DNA from: an uncultured Mucilaginibacter sp.
GTDB taxonomy: Bacteria > Bacteroidota > Bacteroidia > Sphingobacteriales > Sphingobacteriaceae
Assembly: GCA_903866915.1 (NCBI GenBank)
Contig: CAIPPO010000073.1
Location: forward strand, 1 to 44,705
Length of the DNA stretch: 44,705 nt
Direction: 5' to 3'
Made by a program: the position numbers and the translations under genes. Of the stretch, positions 17,790-26,612 are shown piece after piece (position 1 is the first letter of the stretch; each line of letters opens with the position of its first letter). The notes below the pieces were generated by a model. It had not been told where the DNA came from. It was given only the letters and a program-made list of their open reading frames with translations, and ran no database searches.

Positions 17790-17912
17790 GGTGGTTGGTT
17801 ATCAGTTAGTCAGTTATCGGTTATTAGCAGATTGAAATTTAGGAAAATATTTTGGGATTAGAAATTAGGTAAATACTGACAAAGAATTAACGCTAAGCAC
17901 CATCGCCCCTGG

Positions 17913-18536
17913 TTAATAAATCGTTTTGTAAAACTCCCTGAATGCAGTTGCCGGGTTTGGCGCCAGATTGATAGCTGCAGAAACTGCTATGCCATGGATA
18001 CCGGTTTGTAACAATGGGTCTGCATCGGCTAAATGAATACCGCCAACAGCTATTACCGGGATATCAAGCGACTGAGCGCGCAATGCGCGGTAACCTTCAT
18101 ATCCGAGCAGGGGCTTATTATTTGGCTTAGTGTCGGTATGCGCAAAAGGGCCATATCCACAATAGTCAACTGCGCCAGACGCCTGCACCCTTAGCAATGC
18201 TTCGATATTGGTGGCAGAGGCCCCCAGTGTTTTGTCATCGCCAATTTCCGTCCGGATTGCAGCAAAATCAGCATCAAAATCTTCTATGTGCACACCCTGA
18301 ACATCTACCATTCCGATCAGGTGATAATGATTAGTGATAATGAGCGTTGCTCCCCAATCATCGCAAATTGCTGCGATCTCGCCAATCTCATCGATTAGCT
18401 CCTCGTTTGTTTTGGTGAGGCAGCGGTACTGTATCCAGTTGGCCCCGGCGCCGCAGGCAATATGAGCCTGGTCGATATGGCTGCGATGAGGCAGATCCTG
18501 GGTTAAGTAATGGTATTTGGAGATGTATTTTTTCAT
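17913..18536 (-). CDS. Divergent ThiE/TenI-family protein (thiamine phosphate synthase-like)
   Basis: A 207-residue TIM-barrel protein. The C-terminal half is canonical for ThiE: LGAS, DYCGYGPF, HTDTKP and IPVIAVGGI with GIAVSAAI. The pyrophosphate and Mg part is altered: the usual R-x-K reads QYRCLTK (Arg38), the usual N-D reads ITNHYH (Asn69-His70), and the usual VHLGQ-D reads VHIEDFD. Canonical ThiE joins HMP-pyrophosphate and thiazole phosphate to give thiamine phosphate. Whether this variant still does so is unclear. It lies 120 bp after the phosphatase gene, with a long inverted repeat between, and 124 bp before the TPK-like gene. Confidence 0.8.
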   Translation of the reverse strand: MKKYISKYHYLTQDLPHRSHIDQAHIACGAGANWIQYRCLTKTNEELIDEIGEIAAICDDWGATLIITNHYHLIGMVDVQGVHIEDFDADFAAIRTEIGDDKTLGASATNIEALLRVQASGAVDYCGYGPFAHTDTKPNNKPLLGYEGYRALRAQSLDIPVIAVGGIHLADADPLLQTGIHGIAVSAAINLAPNPATAFREFYKTIY

Positions 18537-18552
18537 GTTTTTTAGACTGTAA

Positions 18553-18650
18553 GTCGGAAAGTCCGCATAAGTCCGAAAGATTGTTTTGGGTTCTGAAATG
18601 GCTTTAGCTAACTATTATAAACTCCTTCGGACTTATGCGGATTACCGGAC
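18553..18650. repeat. Long imperfect inverted repeat between phosphatase and ThiE-like genes
   Basis: The left arm 18553-18579 (core AGTCCGCATAAGTCCGAAAG) pairs with the right arm 18624-18650 (core TTCGGACTTATGCGGA) with only a few mismatches over about 27 bp. The loop is about 44 bp. Each arm also repeats the word GTCCG internally. It could act as a terminator or mRNA processing site within the operon, or be a small mobile palindrome. Confidence 0.8.
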
Positions 18651-18655
18651 TATTA

Positions 18656-20353
18656 TCATTTCAGCGCTTCCGGAATAACCTTCCCGATATTACCATTTGG
18701 CGCTTGTATATGTAAAAGCGCAGCAATAGTTGGTGCGATATCGGTCATGTGTGTTTCGCGGTTCAGGTGACCGTGCGGGATACCCCAGCCCATAAATACT
18801 AAAGGAATATGCGTATCATAGGGGTTCCAGGTGCCGTGAGTGGTACCGGTAGGGCCGCTGTCGCCCGAGCCATGCCCGGTAAACCAGCCAGGGAACAGGA
18901 TAACCTGTATCTCACCGCTTCTTGCGGTATTATACCCGTTGATAATACGTAAACGGAGTTCTTCCGGGATATTTGCAGATTGTGCTTTTTTCAAATCAAC
19001 CGCGTAAGCTACTCCGGGTGATTTTTCCAGGTAATCAATACAGTCTTTTTTTACAGCATCTATATCTAATTTGGCATACTGAAGGTCTGTATAATTAAAG
19101 TTTACCTGATAGTTAGCCATGCTCAATACTAATTTTTCAACATGATATTTTTGTAATAAAATTTTGTTCAGGCTGTCTCTAACAGCACCATCGTCCCAGG
19201 TACCCGCCGGTATGCCGCGATCTTTGAGGAAAGCGGTGTTATGTGCCGCCCCATGATCGGCCGTTAAAAATACGGTATAGTTTCCTTTGCCCAGTTTGGC
19301 ATCCAGGAAAGTAAATAACGATGCAAAATTTTGATCAAGTTTCAGGTAAGTATCCTCTATCTCGACGGAATTCGGTCCAAACTGGTGCCCGATATAATCG
19401 GTTGAGGAAAAACTAACCGCCAGGAAATCAGTTTGATCATGCTGCCCAAGTTGTTCGCCATTGATCGCCGCCACTGCCATATCCAGTGTGATCGTATTGC
19501 CAAACGGCGTTGAACGGATCATACCCAAACTGCCTTTATACAAGGCCGATGTCTTAACCGGCAAGGTGGGAGCTGATGTACCCGAGAATTTACCTTCGTA
19601 TTTGCTGTTATCGGGCAAGGTTTGAACATAGGTATCGACAGGGAAGAGCGGATTCCAGTCGAGTTTTAAATAGGTTTCCGCTAATTTTTGGGCGTTAAAA
19701 TCTTTAACCCATTGCGGTAACTCATTCATATAATAAGTGCTGGTTATCCAGTTACCGCTTTTATCGTCAAACCAGTAAGCTGCGTCGGCGGTATGTCCGG
19801 CGGGCAGGATACCCCCCCTGTCTTTCAATGCCACCCCAATTACTTTCGAACGGAAATTGGTCGCCAGTTTCAGTTCATCCGTAACCGTAGTAGTCAGGAG
19901 GTTTCGGGGCGACATCTGGCCGGCTTTGCTATCCGCGCCAACTGTTCTAACGGATGTATCTTCAGTACAATAAACCGATTTACCTGTGGCCTGAATGATA
20001 AAATCATTGCCTGCAATACCCGTCAAAGCTGGAACGGAACCGGTATAAATACTGGAGTGCCCGGGAGCTGTAAAAGTTGGAATGTAATCGATTAGTGTAT
20101 TATCGCAGCTGAAACCTTCATTCAAAAGTCTTTTTATACCATTCAGCTGGTACCGGTCATAAAAACGGTACAAGTAATCCCAACGCATTTGATCGACTAC
20201 AATACCCACAACTAATTTAGGACGGGGTATTGTATTCGCTATTTCGACAGGAACTACGGTAGTTACAGTTGCAACTTTCGTCTTCCTGGTTTGTGCAGAA
20301 GTACTAAGTACACCCGTTACAAAAAACAAGCATACAAGGTATTTAATTTTCAT
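18656..20353 (-). CDS. pafA: PafA-type alkaline phosphatase
   Basis: A 565-residue exported phosphomonoesterase of the alkaline phosphatase superfamily. The nucleophile Thr95 lies in PTFTAPGHSS, Asn116 in AGNDF, and the Lys177/Arg179 pair in LKDRGG; this trio defines PafA, as opposed to Asp/Ser PhoA. Metal ligands are seen in VVDQMRWD, DYIGHQFG, TADHGAAH and GTTHGTW. A signal peptide ends near SAQ (residue 21). PafA acts in the periplasm or outer membrane on many phosphate monoesters. Here it follows the riboswitch-controlled receptor gene by 72 bp, so removal of phosphate from thiamine phosphates before uptake is a reasonable inference, not a shown fact. Confidence 0.88.
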   Translation of the reverse strand: MKIKYLVCLFFVTGVLSTSAQTRKTKVATVTTVVPVEIANTIPRPKLVVGIVVDQMRWDYLYRFYDRYQLNGIKRLLNEGFSCDNTLIDYIPTFTAPGHSSIYTGSVPALTGIAGNDFIIQATGKSVYCTEDTSVRTVGADSKAGQMSPRNLLTTTVTDELKLATNFRSKVIGVALKDRGGILPAGHTADAAYWFDDKSGNWITSTYYMNELPQWVKDFNAQKLAETYLKLDWNPLFPVDTYVQTLPDNSKYEGKFSGTSAPTLPVKTSALYKGSLGMIRSTPFGNTITLDMAVAAINGEQLGQHDQTDFLAVSFSSTDYIGHQFGPNSVEIEDTYLKLDQNFASLFTFLDAKLGKGNYTVFLTADHGAAHNTAFLKDRGIPAGTWDDGAVRDSLNKILLQKYHVEKLVLSMANYQVNFNYTDLQYAKLDIDAVKKDCIDYLEKSPGVAYAVDLKKAQSANIPEELRLRIINGYNTARSGEIQVILFPGWFTGHGSGDSGPTGTTHGTWNPYDTHIPLVFMGWGIPHGHLNRETHMTDIAPTIAALLHIQAPNGNIGKVIPEALK

Positions 20354-20425
20354 TCGGAAATGGTTTTAGTACGCAAATATCTACAATACCCCCGAATATC
20401 TATGTGATATTTAGGTTACGCCAAT

Positions 20426-22861
20426 TTAAAATTTAAGGTTCAACGACAACAGAAAATTAGCCGGTGCCTGTGCGAAATAGTAATTATAATTGACAACTTT
20501 ACCATTCTCAATATCAGGGTAAGTTGCGCCGTTTGATTCGTATATAGCGCCAAAAATATTGTTGACCAGCAAAGTAATTCCAACGTTTTTTACATCCTTC
20601 AGCCTGAAATTATAGTTAAGCCGCAGTGCATTCACAAAATAACTATTCAGGTAGCGATTGGAAGCCTGATCAGCAGGCCCGTAGCCAGGGGGGTTGTTAT
20701 TCGAGGTATTGTCAAGATATTGACGGCTGACATATTTACTGATGAAGGCTACCTCGCTATTCCTGAACGGCCTTAAACTGATCTCGCTGGCACCGATCAG
20801 GTCAGGAGAAAAAGATATATCAGTTGTTTTGGATGGATTTGTTACCACGGTGTTGTTATCGTAATTGGTAAAATCGGCCTGGAAATTTTTGACCTTATTG
20901 CTGCTCCAGGTAGCTGAAAAGGTCCAGGCCAGCTGCTCGTTAAATTTTAACCTGCCATCAAATTCAAGACCCTCTCGATAGCTCTCTGGCACGTTGCTGC
21001 GTATCTGGTTCCCTACATCATTTAATGCACCTGTCAGCACCAATTGGTTATGATAAAGCATATAATAGGCATTTACACCTCCTGTAAAAATCCCCTGATT
21101 GCTACGGTACCCCAGCTCAAAGTCCTTTAAATTCTCGGATCGGGGGCGGGTTGAAGGACTCGATCCCACATAATCGTCTTTATCCGGTTCATGATTGCCG
21201 ATACCGAAAGAAAGATACAATTTACTACGCTGGTCGAAATTATAGCTTATACCCGCTTTGGGGTTAAAAAAATCGAGCAGGTGTTGCTGGCTTACATCGT
21301 TCAGGTTATCGTCTTCACCTAAGATCGAATAAAAGATATGCCGGTATTGCACATCGCCATATAAGGTAATCTTCCCGATCTTATAATCGGCGCGGGCAAA
21401 AATGTTAAATTCCTTTTTATCGGCTGTGCTCCTTACGTATTGATAATCGGGCGGTATATTAGTGCTTTGCTGCGTCCATTCAATATTATTATAATGAGCG
21501 CCCTGGTATTCATTAACCGCGCCCCCCAGAATGATACCAAGGTCTTTTTGAGGCTGGTATTTAAAGTTATAGGTAAAACCATAAAATTTATTGTTCAGCC
21601 ATAACCTCCGTGTTAAGTCGGTTGTGTTTAACGTATCGTTGCCAATTACTACCGGTGTGATCCCGTAACTGCTCAGGCTTTGTGCAGGCTGATACTCTTC
21701 ATAATAACCGTAGCCATGTGTATAATGCAAAGCGCCATTAAAAGACAGTTTTTCGCCCAATTGCTGGTCGATCAACAGCTGGTAATGATCCTGGGTATAA
21801 TTATCGGTCTGGTTTTTATAGTAGGTCCCATTGGGCTCCAGCCCCAGGCCATTATAGGTCCGGTTTCCGGCACGTAAAGTATCCTCAGGAATTCCATTCC
21901 AGGCCTGGTAAGTATGTTCTGCACCCGAAAAAGTAATAAACCGAACAATGGTATTTTTACCATAATAGGCACCGGTCAGGAAATAGGATTTAAGGTCAGC
22001 AAATGCACGATCAATATACCCGTTTGAATAAATTCTCGACAACCTGCCATCAAACGTAAATTTTCCGTCGATCAGTCCGGTACCCAGGTTGACCGAATTT
22101 TTTATGGTACCATACGAACCGATAGTGTTGGCCAATTCGAGGTAGCCGGTATCGATTCTTTTGGTAGTTTGAATATTGATACTGGCGCCAAATGCCCCGG
22201 CGCCGTTGGTTGAAGTACCCAAACCACGCTGAACCTGGATATTATCTACAGATGAGCCAAAATCGGGGATATCAACAAAATAAACCCCCTGTTCTTCTGA
22301 GTCGTTATAAGGGATTCCGTTTATCGTGACATTGATCCGCGTAGCATCCGAACCGCGGATATGGATATAAGTGTAGCCAATACCTGTGCCGGCATCAGAG
22401 GTTGCGACAACCGATGGTGTTTGATTGAGCAAGTAGGGCAGGTCCTGGCCTAAATTATTTTTTTGAATGTCTTTCTTATCAAGGTTGGTAAACGCAATTG
22501 GTGAGGTGGCGGATGCGCGTGTGCCGCTCACCGTAACTTCTTCGCTGATGATACTGCTTGCGTTTAATTTAAAATCGATCGTCGTATCCTTTTTGAGATA
22601 AAAGTTGGTTTTAGCTGATGCATAGCCGATATAGGTAACGGTAATGAAGTGATGCCCACTTTTTAGCAGGCTTAAATGATAATTGCCGGATGCATCAGTA
22701 GTTGAACTGTTCACCTGGTCGATACTAATTGTAGCTCCCGGTAATGGTTTGCCTGAATCAAAATCAGTTACTTTCCCCGATACGGAGATTTGGGCCGCTG
22801 CCAGAAAAGGCAGCAGCAGGGCGATTGACGCCGCTAATAAATTTTTCAAAATGTGTTTCAA
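20426..22861 (-). CDS. TonB-dependent outer-membrane receptor under TPP riboswitch (putative thiamine receptor), TTG start
   Basis: An 811-residue receptor. A signal peptide (LLPFLAAAQ) is followed by a carboxypeptidase-regulatory-like domain (ISVSGKVTDFDSGKPLPGATI, residues ~25-110). A plug domain follows (NQTPSVVATSDAGTG, HIRGSDATRINVTING, VQRGLGTSTNGAGAFGASI), then a beta barrel ending in the usual C-terminal Phe (LLSLNLKF). The only in-frame start near the N-terminus is TTG at 22861. A TPP riboswitch lies about 55 bp upstream, so low thiamine pyrophosphate should raise expression. The cargo is therefore probably thiamine or a thiamine precursor. It heads a run of four minus-strand genes. 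Confidence 0.88.
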   Translation of the reverse strand: MKHILKNLLAASIALLLPFLAAAQISVSGKVTDFDSGKPLPGATISIDQVNSSTTDASGNYHLSLLKSGHHFITVTYIGYASAKTNFYLKKDTTIDFKLNASSIISEEVTVSGTRASATSPIAFTNLDKKDIQKNNLGQDLPYLLNQTPSVVATSDAGTGIGYTYIHIRGSDATRINVTINGIPYNDSEEQGVYFVDIPDFGSSVDNIQVQRGLGTSTNGAGAFGASINIQTTKRIDTGYLELANTIGSYGTIKNSVNLGTGLIDGKFTFDGRLSRIYSNGYIDRAFADLKSYFLTGAYYGKNTIVRFITFSGAEHTYQAWNGIPEDTLRAGNRTYNGLGLEPNGTYYKNQTDNYTQDHYQLLIDQQLGEKLSFNGALHYTHGYGYYEEYQPAQSLSSYGITPVVIGNDTLNTTDLTRRLWLNNKFYGFTYNFKYQPQKDLGIILGGAVNEYQGAHYNNIEWTQQSTNIPPDYQYVRSTADKKEFNIFARADYKIGKITLYGDVQYRHIFYSILGEDDNLNDVSQQHLLDFFNPKAGISYNFDQRSKLYLSFGIGNHEPDKDDYVGSSPSTRPRSENLKDFELGYRSNQGIFTGGVNAYYMLYHNQLVLTGALNDVGNQIRSNVPESYREGLEFDGRLKFNEQLAWTFSATWSSNKVKNFQADFTNYDNNTVVTNPSKTTDISFSPDLIGASEISLRPFRNSEVAFISKYVSRQYLDNTSNNNPPGYGPADQASNRYLNSYFVNALRLNYNFRLKDVKNVGITLLVNNIFGAIYESNGATYPDIENGKVVNYNYYFAQAPANFLLSLNLKF

Positions 22862-22917
22862 TAAATGAGTTAAACCATCTTTGTGCCAAGGGACAGCACG
22901 AAGTACACTTAACTTTT

Positions 22918-23128
22918 ACCTCTCCCTACGCCGGCATTACCCGGATCAGGTGTATGCTTTGGGTTGATACGCATTGGTTGATGGACATTAAGCATCAGTC
23001 ATCAGTTCATTGCAGAACTTTTTAATTGACTAAAGGCTATACGCCATCAATATGCACAACTCAAAACAATGGGTTTGATCTCAGCCTGTCTTTCAGTTTG
23101 ATTGCTCAAAGCAAGGCACCCCTTGAGA
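22918..23128 (-). promoter_or_regulatory. TPP riboswitch (thi-box) with enlarged P3 stem
   Basis: On the minus strand the conserved parts appear in order: GGGGTGCCTTG (P1/P2 start, near 23124), AGGCTGAGATCAAACCC (near 23085) and CACCTGATCCGGGTAATGCC followed by GGCGTAGGGAGAGG (near 22950-22918). Between the last two conserved blocks lies an insertion of about 110 nt. Its ends pair (TTGATGG with CCATCAA, and TTTTGAGTTG with CAACCCAAAG), which extends P3. The total is about 210 nt against about 100 in compact examples. The receptor start codon follows by about 55 nt, so translational or transcriptional OFF control by TPP is expected. Confidence 0.9.
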
Positions 23129-23137
23129 ATTATAAGG

Positions 23138-23145
23138 CAAATATA
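23138..23145 (-). promoter_or_regulatory. Bacteroidota -7 promoter element for the riboswitch transcript
   Basis: TATATTTG on the minus strand is a perfect TAnnTTTG element. It sits about 11 bp before the first riboswitch helix, with a TTTA-rich -33 region about 19 bp further upstream. This fixes transcription of the receptor operon to begin at roughly 23132, just after the NlpC gene's stop. Confidence 0.6.
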
Positions 23146-23162
23146 GGATTTAGATGCGGGAA

Positions 23163-23780
23163 TTAAATATTTGATTTCTTTGAAGGCGGCGGATTCAGTT
23201 GAGCCTCAAAAATTTCGTTTTGGTTGAGCAGACGTACAACTTTTACAAAACGGCGTTTATAGGTGTTGTCAAACGAACTGATGGTAACACCATATTCTTT
23301 ACCTGAAGTTGAATGAATGAACTGTAGCTGGTTATCGTCGTTACTGTAAACGATGGCTACATGACCGATAGAATGCGGGTGATGAGTTTTGGTGCCTTTA
23401 AATAGAATGATATCGCCGGGTCGTGCATCTTCAATATTGATCTCGCGACCTATATCCGCGTATTCCGAGGAAGAACGCGGCACTTTGGCATTGAAGTTTT
23501 TGAAAACATAACTCACAAAGCCCGAACAATCAAACCCCCTTACCGGATCAGATGACGAAGCCCTGTATGGGCTACCAATCAATGATTGTGCAAAGTATAA
23601 CAGGTTGTAAGGCGAAATGGAATCTGTATTGCTATTAAAATGAAAAACCGGAGAGATAGCTTCTGCTTGCCTACTTACATGCTTGTGCCTACCCCTATGC
23701 CCGTGGGCTATTGCACTCATAGAAGCGCAAAAAATCAACAGGGTACCAAGCGTAAAATATCTTTTCATTTGCAAGCCCAA
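23163..23780 (-). CDS. NlpC/P60 (C40) cell-wall endopeptidase
   Basis: A 205-residue secreted cysteine peptidase. The catalytic Cys85 is in GFDCSGFVSYVF, His140 in IGHVAIVY and the third polar residue His156 in FIHSTSG; PGDIILF is the usual family block before the His. Met5 (MKRYFTLGTLLIFCASMSAIA) gives a better signal peptide start than Met1. A His/Arg-rich linker (HGHRGRHKH) follows the signal. It should cut peptide crosslinks in peptidoglycan in the periplasm. It lies directly upstream of the riboswitch on the same strand, but the separate promoter suggests independent expression. Confidence 0.88.
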   Translation of the reverse strand: MGLQMKRYFTLGTLLIFCASMSAIAHGHRGRHKHVSRQAEAISPVFHFNSNTDSISPYNLLYFAQSLIGSPYRASSSDPVRGFDCSGFVSYVFKNFNAKVPRSSSEYADIGREINIEDARPGDIILFKGTKTHHPHSIGHVAIVYSNDDNQLQFIHSTSGKEYGVTISSFDNTYKRRFVKVVRLLNQNEIFEAQLNPPPSKKSNI

Positions 23781-23869
23781 TATATTGCTTTTGGATTACA
23801 ATCATGGGAGTTTTTTGAAAAAACAAAAAAACTTGCAAATAAAAATTAAGTCACAATGTTCAACAGACG

Positions 23870-24124
23870 TTATAACACCGACAATTCATGGGTGTCCCGT
23901 TTTGTATCCAAGCGATGAAGAATAGAAAATAAAGCAGATTCTTTAATAAGTCCCTTTAGTGATAGATCTTCATCGATCGCTTGCCACCTGATGCCGATAC
24001 CATTTCCCGACAATTCCCACTTATCCAATTCGATTTGGTTGCTTATATGAATGTGTATCGGCTCATTATTTTCGTTGCAATAAAAAAAGAACCTATATCC
24101 ATTAATTTCAAAAACCGTAGGCGT
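23870..24124 (-). pseudogene. Chimeric DUF4160-DUF2442 remnant with ACG in place of the start codon
   Basis: The minus-strand frame from 24124 to the stop at 23870 reads 84 residues. The N-terminal part (PTVFEINGYRFFFYCNENN, EPIHIHI) is the DUF4160 signature, which normally begins Met-Pro. The C-terminal part (DKWELSGNGIGIRWQAIDED, then LSLKGLI) is the DUF2442 signature. The two families are often neighbouring small genes, so an internal deletion probably fused the front of one to the back of the other. The codon where Met is expected is ACG, and no ATG, GTG or TTG lies between it and the upstream in-frame stop. It is either a dead remnant or uses a non-standard start. The spacer 23781-24255 holds nothing else but the aspS promoter. 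Confidence 0.65.
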
Positions 24125-24203
24125 AGTTACAAAAATATTGATTTAGATAAGCAATTTATAAAACGATAATGACGGAGCAGATTCAAGCTTTCCTTTTTAA
24201 CCT

Positions 24204-24233
24204 TTTGCCTTTCACCTCAAAAACGTACTTTTG
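24204..24233 (+). promoter_or_regulatory. aspS promoter
   Basis: TTTG at 24204-24207 and TACTTTTG at 24226-24233 are separated by 18 bp. They match the Bacteroidota -33/-7 consensus (TTTG, about 19 bp, TAnnTTTG). The aspS ATG lies 22 bp downstream. Confidence 0.7.
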
Positions 24234-24255
24234 CAGTCCTTTATAAAACAATGCT

Positions 24256-26001
24256 ATGTTACGGACACACACTTGCGGCGAATTAAATATCAGCCATTTA
24301 GGTAAATATGTTACTTTATGCGGATGGGTACAGAAATCGCGCGACCTGGGCGGAATGACTTTTATTGATGTGCGCGATCGTTACGGCTTAACACAATTGG
24401 TGTTTAACCCCGATTCTGATGCTGCTTTACGGGATAAAACCCGTGAACTGGGTCGTGAGTTTGTAATCAAAGTGAGTGGCCTGGTTATTGAACGTACCAA
24501 CAAGAACCCCAAATTAGCCACCGGAGATATTGAGATAACTGTTGATGAGCTTGAGATATTAAATGCCGCAAAAGTACCGCCATTCCTGATAGAGGATGAC
24601 ACCGACGGTGGCGAAGAACTTCGGGCCAAATACCGCTACCTTGATTTGCGCCGTAACCCAATACGCAACAACCTGGTGCTTCGCCATAAAATGGCACAGG
24701 AGGTGAGGAAATATTTAGATGGTTTAGGCTTTATTGAAGTTGAAACACCGGTATTGATCAAATCGACTCCAGAAGGAGCACGCGATTTTGTGGTGCCAAG
24801 CCGCATGAACCCAGGGGAGTTTTACGCCCTTCCTCAGTCGCCGCAAACCTTTAAGCAGTTGTTAATGGTAAGTGGTTTCGACCGCTATTTCCAGATCGTT
24901 AAATGTTTCCGCGATGAGGATCTGCGCGCCGACCGCCAGCCAGAGTTTACCCAGATCGACTGCGAGATGGCTTTCATTACACAGGAAGATATCCTGCATA
25001 TTTTTGAAGGGATGACCCGTCACCTTTTCAAAACAGTTAAGGGTGTACAATTTGAGAAATTTCCAAGAATGGAATACGCTGATGCGATGCGAATGTATGG
25101 CTCTGATAAACCTGATATTCGTTTTGGGATGCAGTTTGTTGAGTTAAATGATATTGTTCAGGGTAAAGGCTTTAGCATTTTTGACAATGCCGAACTGGTA
25201 GTTGGGATCAACGCTACCGGTTGCGCTGAATACACCCGGAAACAAATTGATGAATTGACCGAATGGCTTAAACGCCCGCAGATTGGCGCAACCGGTTTGA
25301 TCTATTGCCGTTATAATCAGGACGGTACTTTAAAATCATCCGTAGATAAATTTTACAGCGAAGACGAACTCACCAATTGGGCTGCTGCATTCGAAGCTCA
25401 GCCCGGCGATCTGATGCTGATTCTGGCCGGCAGTGCCGAAAAAGTCAGGAAACAACTGAACGAACTGCGCCTGGAAATAGGTAACCGCCTCGGTCTTCGT
25501 AAAAAAGACGAATTTGCGCCACTTTGGGTGCTCGATTTTCCATTGCTGGAATGGGATGAAGAAAATGGGCGTTATCATGCCATGCACCACCCATTCACAT
25601 CGCCAAAACCAGAAGATATTGCATTGCTTGATACCGCGCCTGGCGCCGTACGGGCTAACGCGTATGACCTGGTGATCAATGGTACCGAGATAGGCGGCGG
25701 TTCTATACGTATCCACGACCGTGATTTACAGGCCCTAATGTTCAAACACCTTGGCTTCAGCAAAGAAGAAGCCCAAAAACAATTCGGCTTTTTAATGGAC
25801 GCATTTGAATATGGAGCTCCCCCGCATGGTGGTATTGCTTTCGGCTTTGACAGGCTGGTATCGATCTTCGCCGGACTTGATTCGATACGCGATGTAATGG
25901 CATTTCCTAAAAACAATTCGGGTCGCGACCTGATGATTGATACGCCTTCAACGATCTCGCCCGAACAAATGCACGAATTGAAAATAAAAACAGCCTTATA
26001 A
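24256..26001 (+). CDS. aspS: Aspartyl-tRNA synthetase
   Basis: A 581-residue class IIb synthetase that charges tRNA-Asp. The N-terminal OB-fold anticodon-binding domain starts [20 protein letters not shown]. Class II motif 2 is [18 protein letters not shown] and motif 3 is [10 protein letters not shown]. The bacterial GAD insertion domain occupies about residues 300-420 and contains the expected divergent stretch. The length is normal. ATG at 24256 is chosen over the out-of-frame ATG at 24251. It is monocistronic, and a lipoprotein gene starts 42 bp later. Confidence 0.97.
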   Translation: MLRTHTCGELNISHLGKYVTLCGWVQKSRDLGGMTFIDVRDRYGLTQLVFNPDSDAALRDKTRELGREFVIKVSGLVIERTNKNPKLATGDIEITVDELEILNAAKVPPFLIEDDTDGGEELRAKYRYLDLRRNPIRNNLVLRHKMAQEVRKYLDGLGFIEVETPVLIKSTPEGARDFVVPSRMNPGEFYALPQSPQTFKQLLMVSGFDRYFQIVKCFRDEDLRADRQPEFTQIDCEMAFITQEDILHIFEGMTRHLFKTVKGVQFEKFPRMEYADAMRMYGSDKPDIRFGMQFVELNDIVQGKGFSIFDNAELVVGINATGCAEYTRKQIDELTEWLKRPQIGATGLIYCRYNQDGTLKSSVDKFYSEDELTNWAAAFEAQPGDLMLILAGSAEKVRKQLNELRLEIGNRLGLRKKDEFAPLWVLDFPLLEWDEENGRYHAMHHPFTSPKPEDIALLDTAPGAVRANAYDLVINGTEIGGGSIRIHDRDLQALMFKHLGFSKEEAQKQFGFLMDAFEYGAPPHGGIAFGFDRLVSIFAGLDSIRDVMAFPKNNSGRDLMIDTPSTISPEQMHELKIKTAL

Positions 26002-26043
26002 TTTAATAGCCTAAAGACAGTTATATTGTTAAATAATAATTAA

Positions 26044-26505
26044 ATGAAAAAACTGATACCCCTGATCTGCTTTTTCCTGATCATCAGCTATTCTTGTAAA
26101 AAAGATAGTTTCAACGCCGCCGTACAAGCTGCCACCGATGATGCAACTATCCAGGCTTATATTAAAAGTAACAATATTACCAATGCGGTTAAGGACCCTT
26201 CGGGATTGTATTACCAGGTTGTGACTCCGGGAACAGGAAGCTACCCCAATATATCATCCGTTATAACCGTAAATTCCGTTGGCAAACTGCTCAACGGCAC
26301 CGTATTTGATACCGAAACTTCCTTAAACATCCCCCTTAGCAACGTGATACATGGCTGGCAAGTCGGACTGCTACACATCAACACAGGTGGCCGTATTTTG
26401 TTAATGGTTCCTTCAGCTTTGGGCTACGGCAACACGGCCAACGGTAATATTCCTAAAAACTCAGTATTGATATTTACCGTCGATTTGCTGGGATTCAGTA
26501 ATTGA
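26044..26505 (+). CDS. FKBP-type peptidyl-prolyl isomerase lipoprotein
   Basis: A 153-residue exported protein. The signal peptide ends in ISYSC-KK, the Bacteroidota lipoprotein style with lysines after the Cys, which suggests a periplasmic or surface anchor. From about residue 55 the FKBP fold is seen: SGLYYQVVTPGTG, NGTVFDTE, VIHGWQVGL and the active-site-rim segment LMVPSALGYGN, closing with NSVLIFTVDLLG. It should catalyse prolyl cis-trans isomerisation in envelope protein folding. The domain is compact but complete. Confidence 0.88.
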   Translation: MKKLIPLICFFLIISYSCKKDSFNAAVQAATDDATIQAYIKSNNITNAVKDPSGLYYQVVTPGTGSYPNISSVITVNSVGKLLNGTVFDTETSLNIPLSNVIHGWQVGLLHINTGGRILLMVPSALGYGNTANGNIPKNSVLIFTVDLLGFSN

Positions 26506-26612
26506 GTTGATTGTCTCCCGGACTGATTTAGAGCGGATTGGAGGCGTTTTTTCTGTCTAAACTAATTCAATTTAGTCCATGAAAATCCTATATTGGGTCA
26601 AAATTATTTTTT

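Noticed and set aside
22744..23025. A plus-strand frame of 93 codons across the riboswitch
   Set aside because: It lies opposite the receptor start and the thi-box, with no protein-like features.
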